Assembly: GCF_010499265.1 (NCBI RefSeq)
Contig: NZ_JAAGSC010000037.1
Coordinates: forward strand, 1-64,000
Direction: 5' to 3'
Length of the DNA stretch: 64,000 bases
From: Wenzhouxiangella limi
GTDB lineage: Bacteria; Pseudomonadota; Gammaproteobacteria; Xanthomonadales; Wenzhouxiangellaceae
Shown: positions 26,272-34,767 of the stretch, in pieces
How positions within the stretch are numbered: position 1 is the stretch's first letter
Layout of the letters: each line of letters opens with the position of its first letter
The notes under the pieces: generated by a model
What the model saw: the letters and a program-made list of their open reading frames with translations, nothing else
Told to the model about the DNA's origin: nothing
The model's database searches: none
Made by a program: the position numbers and the translations under genes

Positions 26272-26742
26272 TCAGGCATCAAACACCAGCTTGCGCGAAA
26301 CCAGAAAATTGAAACTCATCCCGACCACACCGCCCAGCCATACGCCGAGCAGCGGCATGAGGCTGTGCCAGAAAGAGTTCAGACCGGCGCGATCACCAAG
26401 ATAAACCACCGCAGAAAACACGCCGAAGTTGATTAGTCCGCCAACGGAATGAACGCTGAAAAAACGAATGAGCTGATCGAACAACTTGCGTCCGAAATCA
26501 ACATGGTGAAAAGTGAAGTAGCGGTTTAAAACATAGCCCGTAGCCATGGCGGCGGAGTAGGAAAAAATACGGGCCAGATAGACATTCATGCCCGGCAGGT
26601 CTTTCAGCACGTAAACCAGACCGGCATCAATGATTGAAATGGTGACGCCGACCAGCGCAAATCTAAAAAAAGCAGCGCGATCGCTATCTGAACGGATGCC
26701 GCGCTCAAGGAGGTTTTCTGAGCGGTGATTTAGCATAGCCAT
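26272..26742 (-). CDS. GtrA-like membrane protein (putative polyprenyl-glycan flippase)
   Basis: A 156-residue protein with four hydrophobic segments: FFRFALVGVTISIIDAGLVYV, ARIFSYSAAMATGYVLNRYF, FFSVHSVGGLINFGVFSAVV and LLGVWLGGVVGMSFNFLVSR. This is the GtrA/DPMS-type topology, including the family motif YVLNRYFTF and the C-terminal NFLVSRKLVF. Members move undecaprenyl-linked sugars across the membrane. The local base composition is poorer in GC than most of the window, as for the TMEM175-like remnant beside it, which hints at acquisition. Confidence 0.85.
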   Translation of the reverse strand: MAMLNHRSENLLERGIRSDSDRAAFFRFALVGVTISIIDAGLVYVLKDLPGMNVYLARIFSYSAAMATGYVLNRYFTFHHVDFGRKLFDQLIRFFSVHSVGGLINFGVFSAVVYLGDRAGLNSFWHSLMPLLGVWLGGVVGMSFNFLVSRKLVFDA

Positions 26743-26945
26743 ACTTTAGAGACAGGGTGTCTATGTGGTCGTCAGTGACAAACAGCCTGACTCGGACTCA
26801 GGGCAATAAAGATGGCCGAAATCGGGCTTCCAGTCTTGACAGCCAGATGCCGGAGTTTTCTGTTTTTTTTAACCATGACACTTTATTGCGCTGGGATGGA
26901 AGGAGTCATGATCATTATTAACGATCTGCAAGGGAACCGCCGAAA

Positions 26946-27261
26946 ATGAAGTCGAGTCCGCTCTTGCCGCAGCGAGGCCGCCAGATCACTCGGCTTGAAA
27001 GCTTTACCTCTGAGTGGGCTGACAGCCGCTTTATATGGTTACGCTTGGCTCAAACGTGATGAACCGAAGATGCATGCGGCGGAGTCTTTGGTGTGGATTT
27101 TTATCGGGTCGTTTGGTCTTTTCTCGATCACGCTGGCCTGGCTTCTTCCCGACCGCCTGCTGCATTTATCGACCTGGGTGTACTGGTTGCTGATCGTGAT
27201 TGGTCCTATCCTGGATCAGGTTCAAAACAAACTGGTCAGCCGGCGTTTGCCGGCTGACTAG
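26946..27261 (+). pseudogene. Remnant of a TMEM175/DUF1211-like membrane channel gene
   Basis: ATG 26946 encodes MKSSPLLPQRGRQITRLESFT, an N-terminus like those of bacterial TMEM175 family proteins (R-x-x-x-x-x-RLE-x-F-x-D). This frame leaves the family immediately afterwards and stops after 37 codons. An overlapping frame (TTG 26995 to 27261) encodes two hydrophobic segments (WIFIGSFGLFSITLAWLLPD and WVYWLLIVIGPILDQVQ) resembling the C-terminal part of the same family. I infer an internal deletion plus frameshift. Alternatively the second frame is a real 88-residue membrane protein. The 203 bp upstream (26743..26945) hold no convincing gene. Confidence 0.45.
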
Positions 27262-27297
27262 AACCTCGAACCGCGACAGTCGCTGACTGAGCGGTCT

Positions 27298-27825
27298 TTA
27301 TTCGGAGTGGAAAGTCCGCATATAGCCTATCACCTGCCAGGTTTCTTCCTCGGTCAGGAAATAGCGGTGCGGGCGCATCGCGCTGGCGCGATCGCGGCGG
27401 CCCGGGCGACGGACGTCGGTATGTCCGGGTTCATTGCTCATGAAATTTGAGCCTTCGCGGGTGATCCAGAACAATTGACCATCGGGTATATCGCGATAGA
27501 AGTCACAGGTCAGATCGGGCGGCGAAGGATCAAGATGCCTGCCAAGCGGTCCAGTACCATCACCCTGCTTACCATGGCATTGAGCACAAGCGACCGGTCG
27601 GGCACTGTCCTGGTAAAGATCACGCCCTGCGGCCAGCTGATCGGGCGTCATGTCGAGCGGATTGTTCAGTGAACGAATATCTGCTGGCGCCTGGGGTGTC
27701 GCAGGATCCGGCTGACAATCGGGGTCAGCCATGGTTGTCATCTGGCTTTCCGGCGTCCGGGCGCAGCCACTCAGCACCAGGGCCAGACCGCAGGCGATCG
27801 CGATTGGTAGGAAATACTTGCTCAT
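27298..27825 (-). CDS. c-type cytochrome lipoprotein
   Basis: A 175-residue protein from ATG 27825 (GGGAG upstream). MSKYFLPIAIACGLALVLSG followed by Cys is a lipoprotein signal. The single haem motif is CAQCHGKQGDGTGPLG, in a class I cytochrome c fold ending with YFLTEEETWQVIGYMRTFH. NFMSNEPGH probably provides the distal Met. The longer frame from 27942 overlaps the porin gene and is not credible. It lies 19 bp after the porin stop, so it is likely in the same transcript, on the other side of the iron-uptake promoter region. Confidence 0.85.
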   Translation of the reverse strand: MSKYFLPIAIACGLALVLSGCARTPESQMTTMADPDCQPDPATPQAPADIRSLNNPLDMTPDQLAAGRDLYQDSARPVACAQCHGKQGDGTGPLGRHLDPSPPDLTCDFYRDIPDGQLFWITREGSNFMSNEPGHTDVRRPGRRDRASAMRPHRYFLTEEETWQVIGYMRTFHSE

Positions 27826-27844
27826 TGTCGTCTCCCGTTTCACT

Positions 27845-29083
27845 TTAAAGCGTGATGCCGAGACGAACAGCCACGGCAAGATGATTGTCGATCGCCGGAT
27901 CAGTGCCCGGGTTGATTGTATATTGCAGCGACGGCTGCACACTCAGCCACGGCAGCGCATCGACCCAGTAGGTCAACTCAATGACAGTCTCACGGCGGTT
28001 GACGCGGCCACCTTCGCTATTGACCAGGTTCACAAAGTCATCGCCGTTAACAACCGAGGACACGCCGAGACCCAGAACGTCCGAATCTCGCCCGGGCAGC
28101 AGACCCGTATAAACAAGCCCCGCACCCTGGTAACTGCCAAACTGATTGACCGTTTCATCGGCACGCCCGGCCCGGATAAAGCCGCTCAATCCCTGGTCAT
28201 CGGTACCGGCTTCGGAATACAGCACACCTTCGACAAACCCGTAGAAGCCGTCAGTTCCGTCTTTCGTACCGTTGCCGTCCTGGCGTTCGAACTGGGTCGT
28301 ATAACGCCAGGCCCCCAGACCGAGGCGCAGGAATTCGAACCCCGCCGGCTGCCAGTCAGCTTCTGCGATCAGGAAGCTCCCGCCGCCATCGTCAAGATCG
28401 TACTCGAAGGCCGTGGAGTCTTCAGGATCTCCCGGGATGCCGTCGGTCAACGCCGCGCGCAGGCCAAATTCAGGTGTGATCTGATAGCGCGCTCTCAGCG
28501 CGAGCCCGGTGACCGGGTAAACCGAAGGACCGTTGATGCCGGTCTCGGAAAGGTCCAGTCCGGTGCCGAATCCGCCGTTGAGGAACACGCCTGCCGTTTC
28601 TTTGGCATCGAACTCCGAGTCAACGGCATACAGCCCGGCCAGGATGCCGAACTGGTCCTGCAACAGAGACTGCTCGTACCAGAGCTCGAGCAAACGCCAG
28701 GCGTCATCGGCCGCCAGGTTGCTCGGCGCGTGGATTGTGCCTGACGATCCTCCTGGATCCTCTCCGTGAGTACCCAGCCCCAGGAAAAACAAAGTCCCGC
28801 CCCGGATGCCGGCCAGTGCCTCCATATCCGCAGTCATAGCCAGCTCAAACAAATTGGCGACCGTGTCGTCACTGGAAACACCGCCGTCGGCGCTGAAAAA
28901 GAAGTCCGTCGTGTTGGCCGCCTCAATCAGCAGCCCCTGTTCGGCCAAATCCGATCGCGTGCCTGCCCAATCGCCGGTCAGTGTCCCTTCAAAAGGTTCT
29001 TCGGCCGATGCATGTGAAGCTATTAACAGGCTGGCTCCCAGCAAGGCTGGCCATCGACAAGCCAGTGGTTTCTCGTTGATCAT
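27845..29083 (-). CDS. OprB-type carbohydrate-selective porin
   Basis: A 412-residue outer-membrane protein. A signal peptide (MINEKPLACRWPALLGASLL...ASA) is followed by the OprB family entry GDWAGTRSDLAEQGLLIEA, alternating beta strands, FLNGGFGTGLDLS, a Y-x-V-x-G-L-A-L-R stretch, and the C-terminal strand HLAVAVRLGITL. OprB porins take up sugars or other small solutes. It is transcribed away from feoA across a 150-bp divergent region, and is followed by the cytochrome c gene. Confidence 0.85.
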   Translation of the reverse strand: MINEKPLACRWPALLGASLLIASHASAEEPFEGTLTGDWAGTRSDLAEQGLLIEAANTTDFFFSADGGVSSDDTVANLFELAMTADMEALAGIRGGTLFFLGLGTHGEDPGGSSGTIHAPSNLAADDAWRLLELWYEQSLLQDQFGILAGLYAVDSEFDAKETAGVFLNGGFGTGLDLSETGINGPSVYPVTGLALRARYQITPEFGLRAALTDGIPGDPEDSTAFEYDLDDGGGSFLIAEADWQPAGFEFLRLGLGAWRYTTQFERQDGNGTKDGTDGFYGFVEGVLYSEAGTDDQGLSGFIRAGRADETVNQFGSYQGAGLVYTGLLPGRDSDVLGLGVSSVVNGDDFVNLVNSEGGRVNRRETVIELTYWVDALPWLSVQPSLQYTINPGTDPAIDNHLAVAVRLGITL

Positions 29084-29185
29084 TGCACATGTATTCCTTT
29101 GGTTGACATCGGCCGCAGACCGCTCGAGCGACCGACATATCTGCGACTCCCGAATACAGGCTAGCGAAAAATCTTGTGCCAGTAT

Positions 29186-29199
29186 TTGATCTAGCGCAA
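29186..29199 (+). promoter_or_regulatory. FNR/ANR-like site in the porin-feoA divergent region
   Basis: TTGATCTAGCGCAA matches the FNR-type pattern TTGAT-N4-ATCAA with a perfect left half and three of five matches on the right. A -10-like GATAAA lies at 29220..29225, which would place a start near 29232. The site centre would then be at about -40, the usual class II activation distance. That start is almost on the feoA ATG (29234), implying a nearly leaderless mRNA or use of the internal ATG 29282. Confidence 0.45.
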
Positions 29200-29233
29200 A
29201 TCAGACTCATTCCCATTTTGATAAAGTGCAATC

Positions 29234-29488
29234 ATGAAATCCGGAACTGACGCTTCGGCAAGCTCTGCCTTTCCGTTGGCTATGGCCAGAGAAGGCACGC
29301 GCGTGCGCATACATAAGCTGGTTGGCGGCAAAGGCCTTGAGATGCGTCTGACGTCTCTGGGTCTGAACGTGGGCAGCGAGATCGTCGTTGCGCTGCATCA
29401 GGGCGGCAAGCTGGTCGTCTTGCGCGAAGAAACGCGGCTTGCGCTGGGTGCCGGCATGGCTCACAAGATTCTGGTGGTTGAGCGCTAG
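29234..29488 (+). CDS. feoA: FeoA family protein (first copy)
   Basis: An 84-residue SH3-fold protein. From MAREGTRVRIHKLVGGKGLE the family pattern is clear: GLEMRLTSLGLNVGSEIVVALHQGG, then LVVLREETRLALGAGMAHKILV. FeoA assists FeoB in ferrous iron uptake at the inner membrane. ATG 29234 adds 16 non-conserved residues; ATG 29282 would be the minimal start. It lies 35 bp before a second feoA-like gene, and two FeoA proteins in one operon are seen in several Proteobacteria. Confidence 0.88.
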   Translation: MKSGTDASASSAFPLAMAREGTRVRIHKLVGGKGLEMRLTSLGLNVGSEIVVALHQGGKLVVLREETRLALGAGMAHKILVVER

Positions 29489-29523
29489 GCGTATCCACCG
29501 CAACCAACACCGAGAAAAAACAA

Positions 29524-29760
29524 ATGGCAATGAATCTGAAAGATCTGGCCGTCGGCGATATTGGAACAATAGCCGGCTATGCAGCGGGCTCGAAGACGTA
29601 TCGGAGAAAACTCCTGTCTTTGGGGCTGACACGGGGCACCGAATTCAGCGTGACCCGGTATGCGCCCATGGGTGATCCGGTTGAAATCAAGGTGCGCGGC
29701 TTTTCCTTAAGCCTGCGCAAGGAAGAAGCGGCCAGCGTCCTGGTCGAAAAATCTAGCTAG
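29524..29760 (+). CDS. feoA: FeoA family protein (second copy)
   Basis: A 78-residue FeoA: MNLKDLAVGDIGTIAGYAAGSKTYRRKLLSLGLTRGTEFSVTRYAPMGDPVEIKVRGFSLSLRKEEA in outline, with the L-x-S-L-G-L-T-x-G core motif and the G-D-P-(V/I)-E-I-x-V-R-G signature. It is closer to the classic E. coli-type FeoA than the first copy. It ends 12 bp before feoB and is certainly part of the same transcript. Confidence 0.92.
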   Translation: MAMNLKDLAVGDIGTIAGYAAGSKTYRRKLLSLGLTRGTEFSVTRYAPMGDPVEIKVRGFSLSLRKEEAASVLVEKSS

Positions 29761-29772
29761 AGCATATTCAAT

Positions 29773-32193
29773 ATGACTGAGAAATACGTCGTCGGCGTTG
29801 TCGGCAACCCAAACTGCGGAAAAACCACTTTATTCAATGCCCTGACCGGTGCTAAACAGCGGGTCGGCAACTGGCCGGGCGTGACCGTTGAACGCAAGAT
29901 CGGACTTTACAACTTCGATGAGGTGGCCATTGAGTTGGTCGACCTGCCCGGCACTTATTCGCTGGAAGTCTCGGACGAAGAAGTCTCGGTCGACGAAACC
30001 ATTGCGCGCGACTACGTGGCCGGCCGCGAGGCGGATCTCATCGTCAATATCGTCGACGCGTCCAACTTGGAACGTAACCTCTATCTGACCTCGCAGCTGC
30101 TGGAAATGAACATCCCGGTGCTGGTGGCCATGAACATGATGGATGCCGCCCAGGAGCGCGGCGTGGAAATCAATGCAGCCGAACTTTCCAAACGCCTGGG
30201 CTGCCCGGTCGTGCCGGTGGTCGGCACCAGCGGCCAAGGTCTGCCGGAGCTTAAAAAGCAAATCCTGGCATCGGCCCGCAGCAAGGCCACGCCGAACATC
30301 AACCTGTCCTATCCAGCGCCTGTCGAAACGGCCGTCGGCCGTCTTATGCCCCGACTCGAAAAACAGGCGAAAGCAGCCAGGGTGGAACCCCGGTGGCTCG
30401 CCGTTCGACTGCTCGAGGGCGACTCGCTGGCCCGCCAGATCGCCGGAAACGGTATCGCAGAAGACGAACTGCTCCAGTTACAAACCGAAACAGAAGAGAC
30501 CCTGGGCGATGATATTGATATCAGCCTGGCCGACACCCGTTATGGCTTTGTCAGCAAGGTGACCAACGGTGTTGTTTCGCGCAAGGGAGAGGTGGCCCGA
30601 AGCGCCTCGGACCGGATTGATCGGATTGTGCTGAATCGGGCGCTGGGCATCCCGATATTTCTGCTGGCGATGCACTTGATGTTCATGTTCACAATCAACA
30701 TTGGCGGCGCCTTCATCGACGTTTTCGATATCATCAGTGGAGCGATCTTCGTGGACGGTTTTGCCCACGTGCTGGGCATGATTGGTTCTCCGGAATGGTT
30801 GACCGTTCTGTTGGCCAACGGGGCGGGCGGCGGTATTCAGGTCGTGGCGACCTTCGTGCCCATCGTCGCTTTCCTGTTTTTATTCCTGTCCATCCTTGAA
30901 GACTCCGGCTACATGGCCAGAGCGGCATTTGTGATGGATCGCTTTTTGCGCAGTATCGGCCTGCCGGGCAAGTCGTTTGTCCCCATGATCGTCGGCTTTG
31001 GCTGCACGGTCCCTGCCGTGATGGCCACCCGGACACTGGAAAACGAACGTGACCGGCTTATGACGATGACCATGGCGCACTTCATGTCCTGTGGGGCACG
31101 GCTGCCCGTCTATGCTCTTTTTGCCGCGGCCTTCTTCGCCGCCTGGGCGCAGCACGTCGTCTTCCTGCTCTACCTGATTGGTCTGATCGCTGCCATCCTG
31201 ACCGGACTGGTCCTGAAGAACACTCTTCTGCGAGGATCGGTCACTCCTTTTGTCATGGAATTGCCGCCTTACCACTTGCCGACCATCAAGGGCATTGGGC
31301 TACGGACCTGGGAGCGCACCAAGGGGTTCATGTTCCGGGCCGGGCGGGTCATCGTACCCATGGTTCTTGTGCTCAATGTCCTCAACAGCATTGGCACCGA
31401 CGGCAGCTTCAACAATGAAGACAGCGATCGCTCGGTACTGTCCGAAATTGGTCGAACCATCTCACCGCTGTTTTCGCCGTTCGGACTAAACGAGGAAAAT
31501 TGGCCGGCATCGGTCGGCATCTTTACGGGCCTGCTGGCCAAGGAAGCAGTGGTCGGCACCCTGGACTCGCTTTACAGCGATCTGGGCGAACAGGACACGG
31601 TCGCCGCTTCCAGGCAGGTTAGCCCCAACCCGCTGAGCTGGCGAGCCGACGGCAGCGAGGCCGTCCTCCCGTCAGAGGGCGCCGATGAAGATGCCTTTGA
31701 TCTGTTCGGCGCCATTGGCGAAGGCCTGGCCACTGTTCCGGCCAACCTGGCCGACGCCATGGGTACCTGGCTTGATCCGCTAGGCCTGAACATCGGCGAT
31801 GTCGAAGACCAGGAAATGGCCGCCGAAAGCCAGGAAGTATCCGTCGACACCTACGGGGCCATGGCGCAACGCTTCGACGGCCAGGCGGGAGCTTTTGCCT
31901 ACCTGCTGTTTGTTCTCCTGTACTTCCCCTGCATCGCTGCCATCGCAGCCGTCTACCGTGAGGCCGGACGACGCTGGGCGCTGTTTGTTGCCGGCTGGAC
32001 GACGGGTTTGGCCTATGTAAGCGCGACAATCTTTTACCAGGCAGCCATATTCAGCCGCGACCCCGCGAGTTCGGCGGCCTGGATTGCTGGCATGCTTGCC
32101 ATTTGTGCCGTCGTAATCGGCGCCATGCGCTATCACGGACAACGCAAAACCGCACACGCTATTCCTTTGAAAGTCGTCGGTGAAGTACCGTGA
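29773..32193 (+). CDS. feoB: FeoB ferrous iron transporter
   Basis: An 806-residue inner-membrane Fe(II) permease with an N-terminal G protein. G1 is GNPNCGKTT (residues 10-18), G3 DLPG, and G4 NMMD. A helical GDI-like domain (about 180-270) is followed by the FeoB core membrane region with GFGCTVPAVMATRTLENERDRLM, FMSCGARLPVYALF and a C-terminal YFPCIAAIAAVYREAGRRWAL. A 90-residue hydrophilic loop around 595-690 lies between membrane segments. It overlaps feoC by 4 bp. Expression is probably oxygen- or iron-responsive given the FNR-like site at 29186. Confidence 0.96.
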   Translation: MTEKYVVGVVGNPNCGKTTLFNALTGAKQRVGNWPGVTVERKIGLYNFDEVAIELVDLPGTYSLEVSDEEVSVDETIARDYVAGREADLIVNIVDASNLERNLYLTSQLLEMNIPVLVAMNMMDAAQERGVEINAAELSKRLGCPVVPVVGTSGQGLPELKKQILASARSKATPNINLSYPAPVETAVGRLMPRLEKQAKAARVEPRWLAVRLLEGDSLARQIAGNGIAEDELLQLQTETEETLGDDIDISLADTRYGFVSKVTNGVVSRKGEVARSASDRIDRIVLNRALGIPIFLLAMHLMFMFTINIGGAFIDVFDIISGAIFVDGFAHVLGMIGSPEWLTVLLANGAGGGIQVVATFVPIVAFLFLFLSILEDSGYMARAAFVMDRFLRSIGLPGKSFVPMIVGFGCTVPAVMATRTLENERDRLMTMTMAHFMSCGARLPVYALFAAAFFAAWAQHVVFLLYLIGLIAAILTGLVLKNTLLRGSVTPFVMELPPYHLPTIKGIGLRTWERTKGFMFRAGRVIVPMVLVLNVLNSIGTDGSFNNEDSDRSVLSEIGRTISPLFSPFGLNEENWPASVGIFTGLLAKEAVVGTLDSLYSDLGEQDTVAASRQVSPNPLSWRADGSEAVLPSEGADEDAFDLFGAIGEGLATVPANLADAMGTWLDPLGLNIGDVEDQEMAAESQEVSVDTYGAMAQRFDGQAGAFAYLLFVLLYFPCIAAIAAVYREAGRRWALFVAGWTTGLAYVSATIFYQAAIFSRDPASSAAWIAGMLAICAVVIGAMRYHGQRKTAHAIPLKVVGEVP

Positions 32194-32411
32194 TACTGTC
32201 TGAGCTTCGGGACTACTTGAAGCGCAACAAGCGGGCCGCGCTCGCGGATATGGCCATGCGTTTTCGCACCGACCCCGATGCCTTGCGAGGGATGCTTTCC
32301 AAGTGGATCTCGAAGGGCCGAGTGCAAAAACTGCCTTCCGGTACGGCGTGCGGCGGCGGATGTTGCCGCTGCGATCCGCAATCGATCGAAATCTACGAAT
32401 GGCGCGGGTGA
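32190..32411 (+). CDS. feoC: FeoC-like winged-helix protein with Cys cluster
   Basis: A 73-residue protein: MILSELRDYLKRNKRAALAD, a winged-helix turn with MAMRFRTDPDALRGMLSKWISKGRV, and the FeoC cysteine loop CGGGCCRC (C-x3-C-C-x-C) that may bind Fe-S or Zn. FeoC modulates FeoB stability. It starts inside the end of feoB (GTGATAC, 4-bp overlap), and the next gene's ATG (32399) lies within its last codons. Confidence 0.88.
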   Translation: MILSELRDYLKRNKRAALADMAMRFRTDPDALRGMLSKWISKGRVQKLPSGTACGGGCCRCDPQSIEIYEWRG

Positions 32412-32992
32412 AAGCGCCCGGTGCGGCCGAAACGGTGCTGGTCACGGGTATCCACCGCGAGGAGCTTAACTTCGGCGACCGCGTCACCAAGCGCTGCGCC
32501 TCGGACGAGATCGATGTGCTGCGCATTCCCGAAGGGGTATCCCAGCGCTGTCGCGATGTCGACCAGCAGTTCTATCACGAAACCCGCCAGCGCGAGCTCT
32601 ATTTACAGCTGCGCCAGCAGGTCAAAGGGCGCTATCGCCTGTTGATCGATCTGCACAGCGGAACCGACGAGGCCGGGCCCGGCGCCGACATCTATTGCCG
32701 CGATGCTGAACTCCTTGAATGCATCGGCTTGCGTCTTAATGAACGGGAACCCGGCGACCGCGTGCGCCTGGTCCGCATCGTCGATGCGCACGAGCGCGCC
32801 GTCGCTGCCGGCCCCCAAACCGTCATTGATGCCGAGGCGCGAACCAGCATTCCGCCAAGCATCTGGGCCGGGGGGCGACCGGTCTATGTCGGTCTTGAAG
32901 TCTATCTGCCGGAGGTGGCGGGTACCGATGAGGCCGAAACGCTGGCCTGCCGGCTGATCGGTTGCATTCAGTCCTGCACCGTGCCGCGCTAA
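32399..32992 (+). CDS. Putative metallohydrolase (AstE/M14- or N-formylglutamate-amidohydrolase-like)
   Basis: A 197-residue protein starting MARVKAPGAAETVLVTGIHR. TGIHREEL (H-x-x-E) and LLIDLHSGTDEAGPGADIYC (D-x-H-S/T) look like the two zinc-ligand motifs of succinylglutamate desuccinylase/aspartoacylase or N-formylglutamate amidohydrolase relatives; I cannot decide between these. The C-terminus VYVGLEVYLPEV fits either. ATG 32399 overlaps feoC by 13 bp, so it is translationally coupled to the iron-uptake operon, which is an unusual partner for this fold. ATG 32303 would place it in a wrong-frame overlap and is rejected. Confidence 0.6.
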   Translation: MARVKAPGAAETVLVTGIHREELNFGDRVTKRCASDEIDVLRIPEGVSQRCRDVDQQFYHETRQRELYLQLRQQVKGRYRLLIDLHSGTDEAGPGADIYCRDAELLECIGLRLNEREPGDRVRLVRIVDAHERAVAAGPQTVIDAEARTSIPPSIWAGGRPVYVGLEVYLPEVAGTDEAETLACRLIGCIQSCTVPR

Positions 32993-33023
32993 GGCCGGCA
33001 GGCTGCGCTTAGAAAGAGCAAAA

Positions 33024-33043
33024 GGGCCTGCGCTTGCAGGCCC
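33024..33043 (-). terminator. Rho-independent terminator for the OB-fold protein gene
   Basis: GGGCCTGC-GCTT-GCAGGCCC is a perfect 8-bp stem with a 4-base loop. Read on the minus strand it is followed by TTTTGCTCTTT, so it terminates the gene at 33087..33752. It may also slow transcription arriving from feoC and the hydrolase on the plus strand. Confidence 0.75.
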
Positions 33044-33086
33044 GAACAGATTATTGTGCATTTCTTGAAGATTGATCCCGGCTGGA

Positions 33087-33752
33087 TCAACCCGACAGCG
33101 TGACCACGCTTTCAGCCAGCAGGTCCTGATCGCCGATAAAGTCGGCGTCGATGACGGCGTCGACACTGACCCGATCGCCGACGTCGATCTGCTGGAATCC
33201 TTCATCATCGAGCGGATCGTAGGGCAGCGCGGTGGTGTCCACGCTCAATTCCGTCGCACCGGTATCGATGGTAAAGGTGTTGGTCATTGGGCTTGCCGAC
33301 TCAACGGTACCGATATAGGTCAAATCACCGGGAACCACATCGGTTGTGACCACCCATGCGCCGTATTCTTCTTCGTCAGCCGGGCTGGCGTAGAAGAAGG
33401 TGTTGAGATCTTCGACGTAGACGCTTCCGGCCTCGATAGTCGTGTTGGCAAACAGGTTCTGGTCGACCTTGCCGTAGACAGTGACGCGATCGCCATCCAT
33501 CAGCGGCCAAGCGTCGCCGAAGGTATCCCAGTCGTCCATTTCGACGGTGATCATGCCGTCGCCGTAGTCCAGCCGGAAGCTGTCGGGCGTGGTCGAGGTG
33601 ACGGTACCCGCCAGGCTGATCCACGATTCATCCGGCTGCTCTCTCGGATCCTGAGCCTGGACCGAAAATGCCAGACCACCGGCCATCAGCGCAACCGCCA
33701 GCGCCTTCTTGGTAAAAACCTTGGTTGTATTTGGATTGTTTGGATATTTCAT
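33087..33752 (-). CDS. Periplasmic protein with two OB-fold (BOF/YdeI-like) domains
   Basis: A 221-residue exported protein. The basic start and signal (TKKALAVALMAGGLAFSVQA) precede two repeats of a short beta-barrel: SLAGTVTSTTPDSFRLDYGD ... DGDRVTVYGKVDQN and TYIGTVESASPMTNTFTIDTG ... VGDRVSVDAVIDAD. The pattern 'G-x-V ... F-x-L-D-Y-G-D-G ... G-D-x-V-x-V-x-G' is that of bacterial OB-fold (BOF/NirD-YgiW-like) stress proteins and DUF5666-like domains. Very acidic. The terminator follows 44 bp after the stop. Confidence 0.72.
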   Translation of the reverse strand: MKYPNNPNTTKVFTKKALAVALMAGGLAFSVQAQDPREQPDESWISLAGTVTSTTPDSFRLDYGDGMITVEMDDWDTFGDAWPLMDGDRVTVYGKVDQNLFANTTIEAGSVYVEDLNTFFYASPADEEEYGAWVVTTDVVPGDLTYIGTVESASPMTNTFTIDTGATELSVDTTALPYDPLDDEGFQQIDVGDRVSVDAVIDADFIGDQDLLAESVVTLSG

Positions 33753-33850
33753 GATTCGACCTCCGGTTGGGAGTGAAAAGTCTTTCCGCGGCGAACGACT
33801 CGCCTGCGAACAACCCCATCACAACAGAACTGGCGAGGCCACACATCAAC

Positions 33851-34582
33851 CTAGGTTAATGTTGACGCCTTCTGGAGGTACTGCTTGGGCGGGAGCGCGT
33901 TCTTGCTAAACCCGCACAGCTGCTGCAGCTCAAGCGGCTCAAGTACGGTCAGGCCGTCGGCTCCCGTTTCCACCAGCCCCCGTTTTTCCAGCTTGCGGCA
34001 GCAGCGATTGGCGTGGACATGGGAAATTCCCAGCGCATCTGCGATCTGCTTCTGGGTAATCGGCATCGTCATCGCCTCGGCCGGCGGCGTGCCTGCGGCG
34101 AGCATGCGCTGCTGCAGCTCGACCAGCAAATGGGCAATGCGACGCGTGGCGTTGAGCGCGCCGATGCGAAAGATCTGCTGCTCCAGGACGCGCTCGTCCT
34201 GAGCGCCGATCCAGCACAGCGCAACGGCCAGCTTGCCCGATTGGCGAAACGTCTCCATCAGCTCGGTACAAGGGATCTCCGCCAGCGAGCCGTCGGTAAT
34301 CATCTCGACCCCGGCATCGCTTTGGTCGAACAGCGCACCATACAGCCCGATGCTGTCTCCGGGCAGCAGAAAGTTGACGATCTGTCGCGCTCCGTTCGGC
34401 CCCGAGCGAAAGCGCACCGCCCAGCCGGACAGCAGAATCCGGGTGCACTCGAACCGGCTTCGCTCCGCCTGGACGGTGCATCCGGCCAGGTAGTCGCGCG
34501 TGCGTCTTTGCAGCTTTTCCAGGATCGCGATGTCATCGTCATCGACGATCCCGATGTTTTTCAGTCGCGCCTGCATCACCAT
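33851..34582 (-). CDS. Crp/Fnr-family transcriptional regulator
   Basis: A 243-residue regulator from ATG 34582. The cyclic-nucleotide-binding-type beta-roll (ERSRFECTRILLSGWAVRFR, GARQIVNFLLPGDSIGLYGAL) is followed by a dimer helix and a winged helix (MPITQKQIADALGISHVHANRCCRKLEKRGLVE). The N-terminus lacks the Cys cluster of FNR, so it is not an oxygen-sensing FNR. The recognition helix SHVHANRC resembles FixK/Crp-type regulators. It sits 1.4 kb from the iron-uptake operon whose promoter has an FNR-like site; a link is possible but unproven. Confidence 0.87.
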   Translation of the reverse strand: MVMQARLKNIGIVDDDDIAILEKLQRRTRDYLAGCTVQAERSRFECTRILLSGWAVRFRSGPNGARQIVNFLLPGDSIGLYGALFDQSDAGVEMITDGSLAEIPCTELMETFRQSGKLAVALCWIGAQDERVLEQQIFRIGALNATRRIAHLLVELQQRMLAAGTPPAEAMTMPITQKQIADALGISHVHANRCCRKLEKRGLVETGADGLTVLEPLELQQLCGFSKNALPPKQYLQKASTLT

Positions 34583-34767
34583 TGATCTCCGTCCCATGGG
34601 CGTCAGCCATGCTTGGCGCCACCCCGTTAAGAAAGGCTACGACATTCATCCGCCACAAGCCGCCGAAGTCGCCAATTTGGGTCAGAAAATCGTGGTGGGC
34701 AGGGTTTTCTGCGCCAGTTGGCCGTCGCCGGCCCGCCAGCGGCGCTTTCGCGCTACCGTAGATCGGC

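Noticed and set aside
33851..34582. Calling the Crp/Fnr-family protein FNR and linking it to the site at 29186
   Set aside because: It lacks the N-terminal cysteine cluster of FNR. A different FNR/ANR protein elsewhere in the genome is at least as likely to bind the site.
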